From: Hwanghaeella sp965227365
GTDB taxonomy: Bacteria; Pseudomonadota; Alphaproteobacteria; UBA8366; Aestuariispiraceae
Assembly (NCBI RefSeq): GCF_965227365.1
Contig: NZ_OZ245754.1
Span: 1,116,001-1,180,000 of the forward strand
Direction: 5' to 3'
Length of the DNA: 64,000 bases
The notes below the pieces were generated by a model. The model did no database searches. It was not told the DNA's origin and saw only the letters and a program-made list of their open reading frames with translations. A program made the position numbers and the translations under genes. Below are positions 16,397 through 25,025 of this stretch, piece after piece (the first letter of the stretch is position 1; every line of letters begins with the position of its first letter).

Positions 16397-17908
16397 ATGG
16401 CTTTTGAAGAAATAGAGATCAAACTTCGGCTGGCGCCCCGCGATGCCGGGCGGTTCCGTCGCGCACCCTTGCTGCAGGAATACAAGACGGCGAGGGCGGG
16501 CTGGAGCCACCTGGTCAGCACTTATTTCGACACGCCCGGTCTGGCGCTGCGAAACCGGAAGGTCGCCTTGCGAATCCGCCGGATGGGACGGGCGCTGGAA
16601 CAAACCTTGAAAGCCCCGAAAGGGATGCAGGGCGGGCTTCAGTCGCGCACGGAATGGAATGCCTTCGTCGAGAATGACGAGCCGGATCTGTCATTGATCG
16701 ACGATCCTTCGTTACGCAAATGGCTGCGCAAGGCGACCAAGGAAGACGGTCTTGCCGCTGTCTTCACGACGGATATCAAACGCACGACCTGGCAGATCGT
16801 CTACAATACAAGCCGTTTGGAAGTGGCTTTGGACGAGGGGCAGATCATCGCGGGCGACCGCGCGGTGCCGATTTCCGAAGTGGAACTGGAACTGGTCGAC
16901 GGCGCCGCGGCCGATCTGATCGCCTTCGCGCAGTTGCTGATCGAAAAGTATCCGCTGGTCCTGGACCGGGACAGCAAGGCGGCCCGCGGTTATGCGCTTT
17001 TTGCCGGCACCCCAGTTTCCCCCAACAAGGCGAAAGACCCGGATCTCAGCCCCGACATGTCGGTATGGGACGCATTCTCCGCATCGGTCAAAAGCGGGAT
17101 TCTTCAAGTGATGAGCAACGCGCCCGTCGTCATGCTACGGGCGGATCCGGAAGGCGTGCATCAGGCGCGCGTCGGCGTGCGTCGCATCCGCGCGGCCCTG
17201 TCCCTGTTCAAATCCGCTTTGGACGAGGAAAGGCTCTCCGTCGCGCGGGAGGATTTGCGCTGGTTGCAGCAGGTCCTGGGACCGGCCCGCGACCTGGATG
17301 TCTTCCTGGAGGAGACGGTCCAACCGATGATGAAAGCCCTGCCGGAAGAGCCGAGCCTCGTCCGCCTGCACGACGTGGCGGAACAGTCCAGGGTGAAAGG
17401 ATACGACATGGCGGTCGAGGCGCTGAATTCCTCGCGCTATTCGGCCATCCTGCTGCGGTTGGAGGAATGGCTGCTGACGGCCCGGCACGAGGCCGCGGAT
17501 ATTCCCCTTCTGGAGTTCGCATCGCAGAGCCTGGACAAGCGTCTGAAATCGGTTGTGAAAAGCTGCGGCAAGCACCCCGGGCGTCTGCCGGAGGAAGACC
17601 TGCATCCGCTGCGGATCGAGTTCAAGAAACTGCGCTATGCGGCCTCATTCTTCCAAAGCCTTTACGGCGGGAAGAAGAAGCCCGTCTACATCAAGCAGCT
17701 GGCTGCCTTGCAGGATTGTTTGGGCGGGCTGAACGACGCGCTGGTGCAGGGGGAGTTGGTGGAAACGCTGCCCCTCGGGAAAACCGCCGATGCGGCCCGC
17801 GCCAAGGCCTTGATGACTGGGTGGCATGCCGCGCGGACGCAGCAGGGCCTGAGCGGGTTGGACAAGGCCTGGGCAGGGTTCAAGACGCTGAAGCCGTTCT
17901 GGCACTAG
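16397..17908 (+). CDS. CYTH and CHAD domain protein (inorganic triphosphatase-like)
   Basis: A 503-residue two-domain protein. The start MAFEEIEIKL at 16397 puts the CYTH ExExK signature (EIEIKL) right at the N-terminus, as in the family; the upstream 16 codons are leader. The CYTH half (residues 1 to about 205) contains STYFDTPGLALRN, VALRIRR and a glutamate-rich VELELVDG strand typical of the triphosphate tunnel. The CHAD half (about 225-503) is helical with the histidine-rich phosphate-binding signatures VHQARVGVRRIRAAL and LHPLRIEFKKLRYA. CYTH enzymes hydrolyse tripolyphosphate; CHAD domains bind polyphosphate. The genes downstream (sixA, ppk, ppx) fit this. Confidence 0.88.
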   Translation: MAFEEIEIKLRLAPRDAGRFRRAPLLQEYKTARAGWSHLVSTYFDTPGLALRNRKVALRIRRMGRALEQTLKAPKGMQGGLQSRTEWNAFVENDEPDLSLIDDPSLRKWLRKATKEDGLAAVFTTDIKRTTWQIVYNTSRLEVALDEGQIIAGDRAVPISEVELELVDGAAADLIAFAQLLIEKYPLVLDRDSKAARGYALFAGTPVSPNKAKDPDLSPDMSVWDAFSASVKSGILQVMSNAPVVMLRADPEGVHQARVGVRRIRAALSLFKSALDEERLSVAREDLRWLQQVLGPARDLDVFLEETVQPMMKALPEEPSLVRLHDVAEQSRVKGYDMAVEALNSSRYSAILLRLEEWLLTARHEAADIPLLEFASQSLDKRLKSVVKSCGKHPGRLPEEDLHPLRIEFKKLRYAASFFQSLYGGKKKPVYIKQLAALQDCLGGLNDALVQGELVETLPLGKTADAARAKALMTGWHAARTQQGLSGLDKAWAGFKTLKPFWH

Positions 17909-17941
17909 GTAACGGCCTGGTGGCGGCGCCGACGTCGATCC

Positions 17942-18466
17942 CTATTCGGCCAGGATTTCCCGCGGTAGGGCCAAGTCGATCAACCTGCCCGTCGTCGATC
18001 CGGCGTCGCGCCAGTTCACCGCATCCAATTGAATGACGGACAGGGCACCTGTCGGGTATTTCTGGCGCAAGCGCGACAGGGCCGTTTCGTCGCCCTCCTC
18101 GCACAACATGGCGATAAGGTCCTGGACCGCCGGATTGTGGCCGACCAGCATGACCTTGTCAGGGCCGTTGCCCAGCGCGTGCAGGCGTTGCAGCAGGGCT
18201 TCGCCGTCATGCGCGGCATACAGCCCTTCCTCCAATCGGATCTCCGCATCACCGTGCAGATACGGCAGCACGAGCCCCAGCGTCTCGCGTGTCCGGCGGG
18301 ACCCGGAGCACAGGATCAATTTCGGATCGTAGCGGTGCTCTTCCATATAGGCGCCGATGACCGGGGCCGACCGTTTGCCGCGCGCATTGAGCGGGCGCTC
18401 GTAGTCGTCCAGGATCGGGTCGGTCCAGCTGGACTTCGCGTGGCGAAGTAGAAACAGGGTCAGCAT
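17942..18466 (-). CDS. sixA: Phosphohistidine phosphatase SixA-like
   Basis: Small histidine phosphatase, 174 residues. The RHG-type motif is RHAKSSW at residues 8-14 (H9 would be the phosphorylated nucleophile), and VGHNPAVQD holds the second active-site histidine. SixA removes phosphate from phosphohistidine on HPt domains. Two copies of the RHxK pattern and the ERPLNARGKRSAPVIG loop fit the family. Convergent with the CYTH-CHAD gene and divergent from ppk. Confidence 0.85.
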   Translation of the reverse strand: MLTLFLLRHAKSSWTDPILDDYERPLNARGKRSAPVIGAYMEEHRYDPKLILCSGSRRTRETLGLVLPYLHGDAEIRLEEGLYAAHDGEALLQRLHALGNGPDKVMLVGHNPAVQDLIAMLCEEGDETALSRLRQKYPTGALSVIQLDAVNWRDAGSTTGRLIDLALPREILAE

Positions 18467-18666
18467 GGGGGTCTCCGTTCCGTGTTTCGAGGCTTCGTGT
18501 GCTCGCGTCGGCTGGATATGTCACAAACGGATCACTTCACAAGCCCCAAGCGCTTGTGCTACGTGAAATCATTAAATTGTAACAGTTTAGTGGGTATGAG
18601 CCGACCGCGTGATGCGATTTCGCGTCACGGCGTGTTCGATTCCACCCTAATTACCGGAGTAAGTTC

Positions 18667-20835
18667 ATGGCAACGGCGAAGCCCGCGGCGAATATCAGCG
18701 AAGCGGCGAATCAGGAAGCGATCTCGATCAAGTCGAAGGATCGGTTCATCAATCGCGAATTGTCATGGTTGTCGTTTAACCAGCGGGTTCTCGAAGAAGC
18801 CTCGAATCCGAACCATCCGTTGCTGGAACGCCTGCGGTTTGTCTCCATTTCCGCCAGCAACCTCGATGAATTCTACATGGTCCGCGTCGCCGGCCTGAAA
18901 GGGCAGGTGGCGGCGAATATCTCGACCTTGTCCCAGGAAGGGATGACGCCGCGCCAGCAATTGGATGCGATCTCGGAGGAAGCGCGCGGCCTGATGCTGC
19001 GGCAGCAGGATACCTGGTCGCAGATGGTCGATCAGTTGAAACGCGCCCATATCACCCTGGTTCAGCCCGGCGAACTCACCCAACGGGAAAAGACCTGGCT
19101 GGACGGCTGGTTCCTTGAGCAGATTTTTCCGGCCCTGACGCCGTTGGCCGTGGATCCGGCGCACCCGTTCCCGTTCATTCCGAACCTCGGTCTCGTGCTC
19201 GCGCTGGAACTGTTCCGGCACAGCGACGAACGGCACATGAACGGCTTGCTGCTGGTTCCCTCGAACCTGGACAGGTTCATCCGGCTACCCGGACGGGCGG
19301 TTCGTTTCGTCCTTCTGGAAGATGTCCTCTCGCTCTATTTCAACCGGCTCTTTCCCGGTTTCGAGATGTTGGGCAAAGGCATGTTCCGGGTCATCCGGGA
19401 CAGCGATGTCGAAATTGATGAAGAGGCGGAAGATCTGGTCCGCACCTTCGAAAGCATGCTGCGACGCCGTCGCCGCGGGCATGTCATCCGCCTGACGATC
19501 AGTGCGGACATGCCGGAGGACCTGCGCGATTTCGTGATCGAACAGAACGGCATCGATACCGACGACGTCTTCGTTCTGGACGGGCTCTTGGGTTTGGTCG
19601 ACGTCAAACAGATGATCGTGGACGAACGCCGCGACCTGTTGTTCGAACCCTACAATGCGCGTTTCCCGGAACGTATCCGCGACTATGGCGGGGATTGTTT
19701 CGCGGCGATCCGGGCGAAGGACATCATCGTTCACCATCCCTATGAAAGCTTCGACGTCGTCGTCCAGTTCCTGCGCCAAGCCGCGCATGACCCGGCCGTC
19801 GTCGCGATCAAGCAGACGCTGTACCGGACCTCTAACGACTCGCCGATCGTGAAGGCGCTGCAGGAAGCGGCTGAGAACGGCAAGTCGGTCACCGCGCTGG
19901 TGGAATTGAAGGCGCGTTTCGACGAGGAGGCGAATATCCGCTGGGCCCGGGATCTTGAACGCGCGGGCGTGCAGGTCGTCTACGGCTTCGTCGACCTGAA
20001 GACCCATGCCAAGGTTTCCATGATCGTGCGCCGGGAAGGACGTCGGCTGCGCACCTATGTGCATTTCGGCACCGGGAACTATCACCCGATCACGGCGAAG
20101 ATCTATACCGACCTCAGCTATTTCACCGTCGACCCGGACCTGGCACAGGACGCGGCGCTGACCTTCAACTACATGACCGGTTATGCGACCCCGTCGGGGA
20201 TGGAGAAGCTCGCCATCGCGCCGATCAATCTGCGGGCCACGCTGATGGCGAAGATAGAGGACGAGATCGACCATGCGAAGGCGGGACAGAAGGCGCAGAT
20301 CTGGCTGAAGGCGAACAGCCTCGTCGATCCCGATATCATCGATGCGCTTTACCGGGCGTCGGAAGCGGGCGTGCAGGTTGATATCGTCGCCCGCGGCATC
20401 TGTTGCCTGCGCCCCGGCGTTCCGGGATTGAGCGACAATATCCGCGTGAAGAGCATTGTCGGCCGGTTCTTGGAGCACAGCCGCATTTATTGTTTCGGCG
20501 CCGGCCACGGATTGCCGTCGCTCGACGCGGATGTCTTCATCTCTTCCGCGGACCTGATGCCGCGAAACCTGAACCGCCGCGTGGAATCCTTGGTGCCGAT
20601 CCAGAATCACACCGTCAAACGGCAGATTCTGGAACAGGTCATGAAGGGAAATCTGAACGACGAGGCGCAAAGCTGGGAGATGCAGCCGGATGGGGCCTTC
20701 ATTCGGCACAAACCGGAAGGGGCCGGTTTCAACTGCCATCATTTCTTCATGACCAATCCAAGCCTCTCCGGGCGTGGGACGGCATTGAAGAAGACAAAGA
20801 AAACGTCTAAGACCCGCGCCACGAGACGCAAGTAA
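18667..20835 (+). CDS. ppk1: Polyphosphate kinase 1
   Basis: Makes inorganic polyphosphate from ATP through a phosphohistidine intermediate. The 722-residue protein has the full four-domain PPK1 layout: FINRELSWLSFNQRVLEEA near the N-terminus, SASNLDEFYMVRVAGL, then the phospholipase-D-like halves. The phosphorylated histidine is H447 in THAKVSM, and the second active-site histidine is H604 in LEHSRIY. The C-terminus ends in a Lys/Thr-rich tail (KKTKKTSKTRATRRK). ppx begins 15 bases downstream, so the two are probably one operon. Confidence 0.97.
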   Translation: MATAKPAANISEAANQEAISIKSKDRFINRELSWLSFNQRVLEEASNPNHPLLERLRFVSISASNLDEFYMVRVAGLKGQVAANISTLSQEGMTPRQQLDAISEEARGLMLRQQDTWSQMVDQLKRAHITLVQPGELTQREKTWLDGWFLEQIFPALTPLAVDPAHPFPFIPNLGLVLALELFRHSDERHMNGLLLVPSNLDRFIRLPGRAVRFVLLEDVLSLYFNRLFPGFEMLGKGMFRVIRDSDVEIDEEAEDLVRTFESMLRRRRRGHVIRLTISADMPEDLRDFVIEQNGIDTDDVFVLDGLLGLVDVKQMIVDERRDLLFEPYNARFPERIRDYGGDCFAAIRAKDIIVHHPYESFDVVVQFLRQAAHDPAVVAIKQTLYRTSNDSPIVKALQEAAENGKSVTALVELKARFDEEANIRWARDLERAGVQVVYGFVDLKTHAKVSMIVRREGRRLRTYVHFGTGNYHPITAKIYTDLSYFTVDPDLAQDAALTFNYMTGYATPSGMEKLAIAPINLRATLMAKIEDEIDHAKAGQKAQIWLKANSLVDPDIIDALYRASEAGVQVDIVARGICCLRPGVPGLSDNIRVKSIVGRFLEHSRIYCFGAGHGLPSLDADVFISSADLMPRNLNRRVESLVPIQNHTVKRQILEQVMKGNLNDEAQSWEMQPDGAFIRHKPEGAGFNCHHFFMTNPSLSGRGTALKKTKKTSKTRATRRK

Positions 20836-20850
20836 GGGATTTTTTCTCTA

Positions 20851-22350
20851 GTGGCCGATCTTCTCCGCACGGCCGTGCCGCCCGTCGCCGTCATTGATAT
20901 CGGGTCGAACTCCATTCGCCTGGTCATCTATGACAGCGCCGATCGCGCCGCGCTCCCCATCTTTAATGAAAAAGTACTCTGCGGCCTTGGGCGCGACCTG
21001 GACCGAACGGGCGAATTGCCGGAAGAGGCGGTCGTCCAGTCGATCTCCACGATCTGCCGTTTCGTCGGCCTTGCGGAGCATATGGGCGCGGAATGGATCG
21101 ACATGTTGGGAACCGCCGCCGTCCGGGAAGCGAAGAACGGTCCCGAATTCGTCGACGCGGTCGAAGCGGCTTGCGGCCGGCGCATGCGTGTTCTCACCGG
21201 CGAGCAGGAGGCGGAATATTCCGCGCTTGGCCTGTTGTCGGGAACGCCGGACGCGGATGGCATTCTCGGCGATCTGGGCGGTGGCAGCGTGGAACTGGTC
21301 AACGTTCGCAAGGCCGCGATCGGTGAACAGACGACCCTGCCGCTGGGGCCGATCCGTTTCGGCAAGAAGGAACTTGGGAATCCGTCGAAGGCGACCGACA
21401 AGGTCGACGAAGCGTTGAAGACCGTGCCGTGGCTGTCCGAAGGGAAGGGGCGCACCTTCTACGCGGTAGGCGGGGCGTGGCGGTCCGTGGCGCGTCTACA
21501 CATGATCCGCACCGACTATCCGATGCATATCATCCACCACTACAGCATTCCCTATGGCAAGGCGGTGGAGTTCCTTGAATTCGTGTCGCATCTTTCCGTC
21601 GATACACTCAGCAAGGTCAAGGGCATCAGCAAGCGGCGCGTCGATACCCTGGCCTATGCGGGCATGCTGCTGCATCGGATCCTGCTGCAGGTGAAACCCA
21701 ACCGCGTGATGCTGTCGGCCTACGGTCTGCGGGAAGGCAGCCTGTATGCGCGCCTGACGCCGGAACAGCAGCAGGAAGACCCGCTGCTGTCGGCCTGCCG
21801 ACGCACGGCTCTGCCACGCTATGCCAATGCGGTCACCGGTGACCGATTGAACGAGTGGTTGGCGCCGGCCTTTCCGGACTCCTCTCCGGCCGAGGCGCGG
21901 CTGCGGCATGCCGCCTGCCTGATGGCGGATATAGGCCGGGGCGAACATCCCGATTATCGCGCTGAACATGCCTTGATGCGTGTAATGCGCCTGCCCTTCG
22001 TGGGAACGGAACACAATGAACGCGCCTTCATGGCGCTTGCGGTCGCGGCCCGTCATTCGCAACCGTCCGACGATGTCGCGGCCATGGCAACGGTAAAGCT
22101 GCTGCTGGACGAAGACAGTATGGCGCGCGCACGGGCCATCGGTCTCGGTATCCGGCTTGCCTATACGTTGTCCGGCGGCGTCTCCGATGTGCTCGATTGC
22201 TTCGTTTTGCGGCGGATCGACGAGGGTCTCGTCCTGGAGGTGAAGGACGGTGAAGGGGATAACCTGTTCGGCGAGGTTGTCGAACGGCGCCTCAACACGC
22301 TCGCCAAGGCGATGAACTGTCCCGCTTCGGTGCGGCGCGTCACGACCTAA
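20851..22350 (+). CDS. ppx: Exopolyphosphatase / pppGpp phosphohydrolase, Ppx/GppA family
   Basis: Degrades polyphosphate from its end and may also hydrolyse pppGpp. The 499-residue frame starts at a GTG with AAGGGA about 12 bases upstream. The sugar-kinase/actin-like phosphate loop is VIDIGSNSIRLVIYD at residues 14-28, and the second ATP-type loop is ILGDLGGGSVELV near 140. RTGELPEEAV and GTAAVREAKN fit the family. A C-terminal HD-like helical region follows after about 315 (ACLMADIGRGEHPDYRAEHALMR). Long Ppx form with the C-terminal domain. Confidence 0.93.
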   Translation: MADLLRTAVPPVAVIDIGSNSIRLVIYDSADRAALPIFNEKVLCGLGRDLDRTGELPEEAVVQSISTICRFVGLAEHMGAEWIDMLGTAAVREAKNGPEFVDAVEAACGRRMRVLTGEQEAEYSALGLLSGTPDADGILGDLGGGSVELVNVRKAAIGEQTTLPLGPIRFGKKELGNPSKATDKVDEALKTVPWLSEGKGRTFYAVGGAWRSVARLHMIRTDYPMHIIHHYSIPYGKAVEFLEFVSHLSVDTLSKVKGISKRRVDTLAYAGMLLHRILLQVKPNRVMLSAYGLREGSLYARLTPEQQQEDPLLSACRRTALPRYANAVTGDRLNEWLAPAFPDSSPAEARLRHAACLMADIGRGEHPDYRAEHALMRVMRLPFVGTEHNERAFMALAVAARHSQPSDDVAAMATVKLLLDEDSMARARAIGLGIRLAYTLSGGVSDVLDCFVLRRIDEGLVLEVKDGEGDNLFGEVVERRLNTLAKAMNCPASVRRVTT

Positions 22351-22373
22351 CGCCCCGGAAGCGGCCTTTCACC

Positions 22374-23591
22374 CTATTTGACGACCACCGTCGAGGATGC
22401 GGTCAGAAGCGGTTTCAGCAGGCCGTTCTCGTCCCGCAGCAAGGTGAAGGAGCCGCGATAGGAGCCAGGTTCCAACGCCGTTCCCAGATCCGGCGGACCG
22501 GTTCGGAAAATCGCTGTCGGGCTGTTCTCCAGCACGGTCTCTTCCGTTCCGGTCAGCAGGGTTTCGGACGGCCCGTGGATTTCGAACCGCGCCTTGTCGC
22601 CGGCCCGCAGTCCTGCGGCATAGACGTGAAAAACCAGCTTCGTGTTCCGGGCGCTAATCCCGTCATCGCCGGCCAGCAGGCCGTATTCCAACGCGGCCTG
22701 ATTCAGTTCCACATGCGAAAAGCCGATCCTGAGAATGGCGGACGGATAATAGGTCAGTTGATCCATTGTGGCCTGGTTCCACAAGGGCTCGTCCGATTTG
22801 CCGCAGCCGGATTCGGCCTCAAGCCCTGTGAAGGGATCGACAACCTTTCCGTCCCGCCGCACTTCGAAATGCAGATGCGGAAAATCCGTCGCGCCGGAAA
22901 GGCCGATCTCGCCCAGCTTCTGCCCGGCCCGGACTTGCTGGCCTTTGGCGACGGTGATGCTGCCACGCTTCAGATGCCCGTAGGCCGACAGGTATCCGTC
23001 CCGGTGCTTCAACAGGACGACATTGCCGTAACCGGAACTGCCCAGCGCGTCGCGGCCGACCAGTTTCACATCGACATCGGGCAAGCCGTCGCGAATACGC
23101 AGGACCTCGCCGGCCGCGGCGGCCAGGACGGGAACACCTTTCAGCATTTCCTTCGGCCCCGGCAGGCGAAGATGCAGTCCTTGATTTGCAGGTGTCGTCA
23201 GGGCGCCGCATTTGTAGTCAAGCGCCTCGGGTCCCGGTTCCGCATCGACGAAATGCTGGATCAGACAATTGCGGCCGATTGCGCATTGCGCCGGAAACCG
23301 GAATTTCAACGGTCCGGATTCCGCCGCGGATTCCTCTGTTGTGGAAGGCGATGCGGCGGCCGTGTTTTGTGCTGCGGCCGGGGATGGGGCCGGGGCAGCT
23401 GTGACAGGGGCTGCCGCGACGGGGGCTTCTTCCGATGGGGCGAGTGCCGGGATCGCCTGGCCGACGGTGGTGCGGATCTGCCAAAGGACCTTTTCGAGAC
23501 TGCCGCCGGACCCTTCCTGGGCATAGAGAAAGCCGACCGTACCCAACGCGCCCAACACAATGAGACCGATAATGGCGAGCAGCGTTCTCAC
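22374..23591 (-). CDS. M23/LytM-domain protein with degenerate first zinc motif
   Basis: A 405-residue envelope protein: an N-terminal membrane anchor (residues 3-24), an Ala/Pro-rich linker (about 50-95), and a LytM-like domain from about 98. H206 in AYGHLKRG and the HLHFEVR block (H239, H241) are kept. The first metal motif of M23 peptidases, HxGxD, reads N136-Q-G-L-H140, so both ligands are changed. Cysteines at 103, 109 and 128 (ALDYKCGAL) follow the pattern of the alphaproteobacterial family. Likely a regulator or binding protein rather than an active endopeptidase. A C-terminal beta-rich region (about 265-405) is of unknown function. Confidence 0.75.
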   Translation of the reverse strand: MRTLLAIIGLIVLGALGTVGFLYAQEGSGGSLEKVLWQIRTTVGQAIPALAPSEEAPVAAAPVTAAPAPSPAAAQNTAAASPSTTEESAAESGPLKFRFPAQCAIGRNCLIQHFVDAEPGPEALDYKCGALTTPANQGLHLRLPGPKEMLKGVPVLAAAAGEVLRIRDGLPDVDVKLVGRDALGSSGYGNVVLLKHRDGYLSAYGHLKRGSITVAKGQQVRAGQKLGEIGLSGATDFPHLHFEVRRDGKVVDPFTGLEAESGCGKSDEPLWNQATMDQLTYYPSAILRIGFSHVELNQAALEYGLLAGDDGISARNTKLVFHVYAAGLRAGDKARFEIHGPSETLLTGTEETVLENSPTAIFRTGPPDLGTALEPGSYRGSFTLLRDENGLLKPLLTASSTVVVK

Positions 23592-23617
23592 GGTCCTGTT
23601 CCTCCTCCTGTCCGGTC

Positions 23618-24781
23618 CTAAACGTCGCTCACCGGCATGATCTTGACGGAGCTCTTCCCGACGGTGAGGGCAAGGCGTCCATGCTTCAGGTTCAGGGCGT
23701 CTTCCCCGAACAATTCGCGTCGCCAGCCTTTCAGCGCCTGGATATCGGCTTCGTCGTCCATGGCCAGTTTCTCAAGGTCGTCCGCCGTCGCGATCAGGCG
23801 GCTGGCGATGCCTTCCTGGTCGCATTTCGCCTTCAACAGAACCTTCAGCAGTTCCATGGTCGGGGCAACGCCGGGGGGCGGAACCTCGCGCCGTTTCACC
23901 TTCGGCAGTTTGTCGCGCGGAATGTCGAGACCTTCCTGAACCGCCGCCAAGATCTCCTGGCCCATTCGCCCGTCCGGAACGTTTTTGCCCAGCCCGCGGA
24001 TCCGGCGCAGATCGTCGACCGATTTCGGCATCGACCCGGCAATGTCCAGGATGGTGTCGTCACGCACGACGCGATTACGGGGCGTGTTCCGCCGCTGGGC
24101 CTCGCGTTCGCGCCAGGCGGCGACTTTCTGCAATACGGCCAAGGGGCGCGGTTTCAGCCCGCGGGCTTTCAGCCGCTGCCAGGACTGTTCCGGGTCGTTG
24201 CGATAGGTGTTCTCGGCGGTGAGGACCTTCATTTCCTCGCTAAGCCAATGGGCGCGGCCGTTATCGTCCAGACGTCGGCGCATTTCCTCGTAGATCGGGC
24301 GCAGATGGTCCACATCGGCCATGGCATAATCGATTTGGCGGTCGGTGAGCGGCCGGCGTGACCAGTCGGTGAAGCGCGAGCTCTTGTCGAGAGACTGACC
24401 GAGCACCTTGTTCACAAGCACTTCGTAACCGACCTGATCGCCGAAACCGAGAACCATGGCGGCGACCTGGGTGTCGAAGACCGGGGCGGGGACCGAGCCC
24501 ATCAGCGTGTAGAAAATCTCCAGGTCCTGGCGCGCGGCGTGGAAGACCTTTAGCAGGTCCTGCTTGCGCAACAAAGCGAAGAGCGGTTCCAGATCCAACC
24601 CCTCGGCCAGGGTGTCGACCGCGGCGGCATCCGTGTCGCCGGCGACCTGAACGAGGCAGAGCTGTGGATAGTAGGTGGACTCCCGAACGAATTCGGTGTC
24701 GACCGTGATGAAGGCACTCTCCGCCTGGGCCTCGCAAAAGGCCGCCAGGGCCTCGGTGGTGGTGATGGGAACAACGGTCAT
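23618..24781 (-). CDS. rnd: Ribonuclease D
   Basis: 3'-5' exoribonuclease acting on tRNA and other stable RNA ends. The 387-residue protein has the DEDD exonuclease: VDTEFVRESTYYPQLCLVQ (D and E), FHAARQDLEIF, and DRQIDYAMADVDHL (Y and D), then the HRDC domain (about 210-290, KVAAWREREAQRRNTPRNRVV) and a C-terminal helical part. The start at 24781 (MTVVPITTTEAL) is plausible with no better alternative. Divergent from aspS. Confidence 0.95.
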   Translation of the reverse strand: MTVVPITTTEALAAFCEAQAESAFITVDTEFVRESTYYPQLCLVQVAGDTDAAAVDTLAEGLDLEPLFALLRKQDLLKVFHAARQDLEIFYTLMGSVPAPVFDTQVAAMVLGFGDQVGYEVLVNKVLGQSLDKSSRFTDWSRRPLTDRQIDYAMADVDHLRPIYEEMRRRLDDNGRAHWLSEEMKVLTAENTYRNDPEQSWQRLKARGLKPRPLAVLQKVAAWREREAQRRNTPRNRVVRDDTILDIAGSMPKSVDDLRRIRGLGKNVPDGRMGQEILAAVQEGLDIPRDKLPKVKRREVPPPGVAPTMELLKVLLKAKCDQEGIASRLIATADDLEKLAMDDEADIQALKGWRRELFGEDALNLKHGRLALTVGKSSVKIMPVSDV

Positions 24782-25025
24782 ACGGTCAAAGGCTCACTTA
24801 CGATCGGTGGAAAGGAATGAATTCAGGGCCGGTCGGCGAATGAAAAGGTCAGCCGCTACTATAATAGCGCCTGCCGATCGGTCGAGCCTCAGTTGCGGGC
24901 GGGGAGGGGCCAAACCGGCAAAATCGCCCCGAACCCTTGACATCACGTCGTGAAAATGGCCAATCGCGGCCTTGTCTTCGGGCCTTTCCGTTCGGCCCGG
25001 CCAATCATTTTCCGGAGCACGTATC

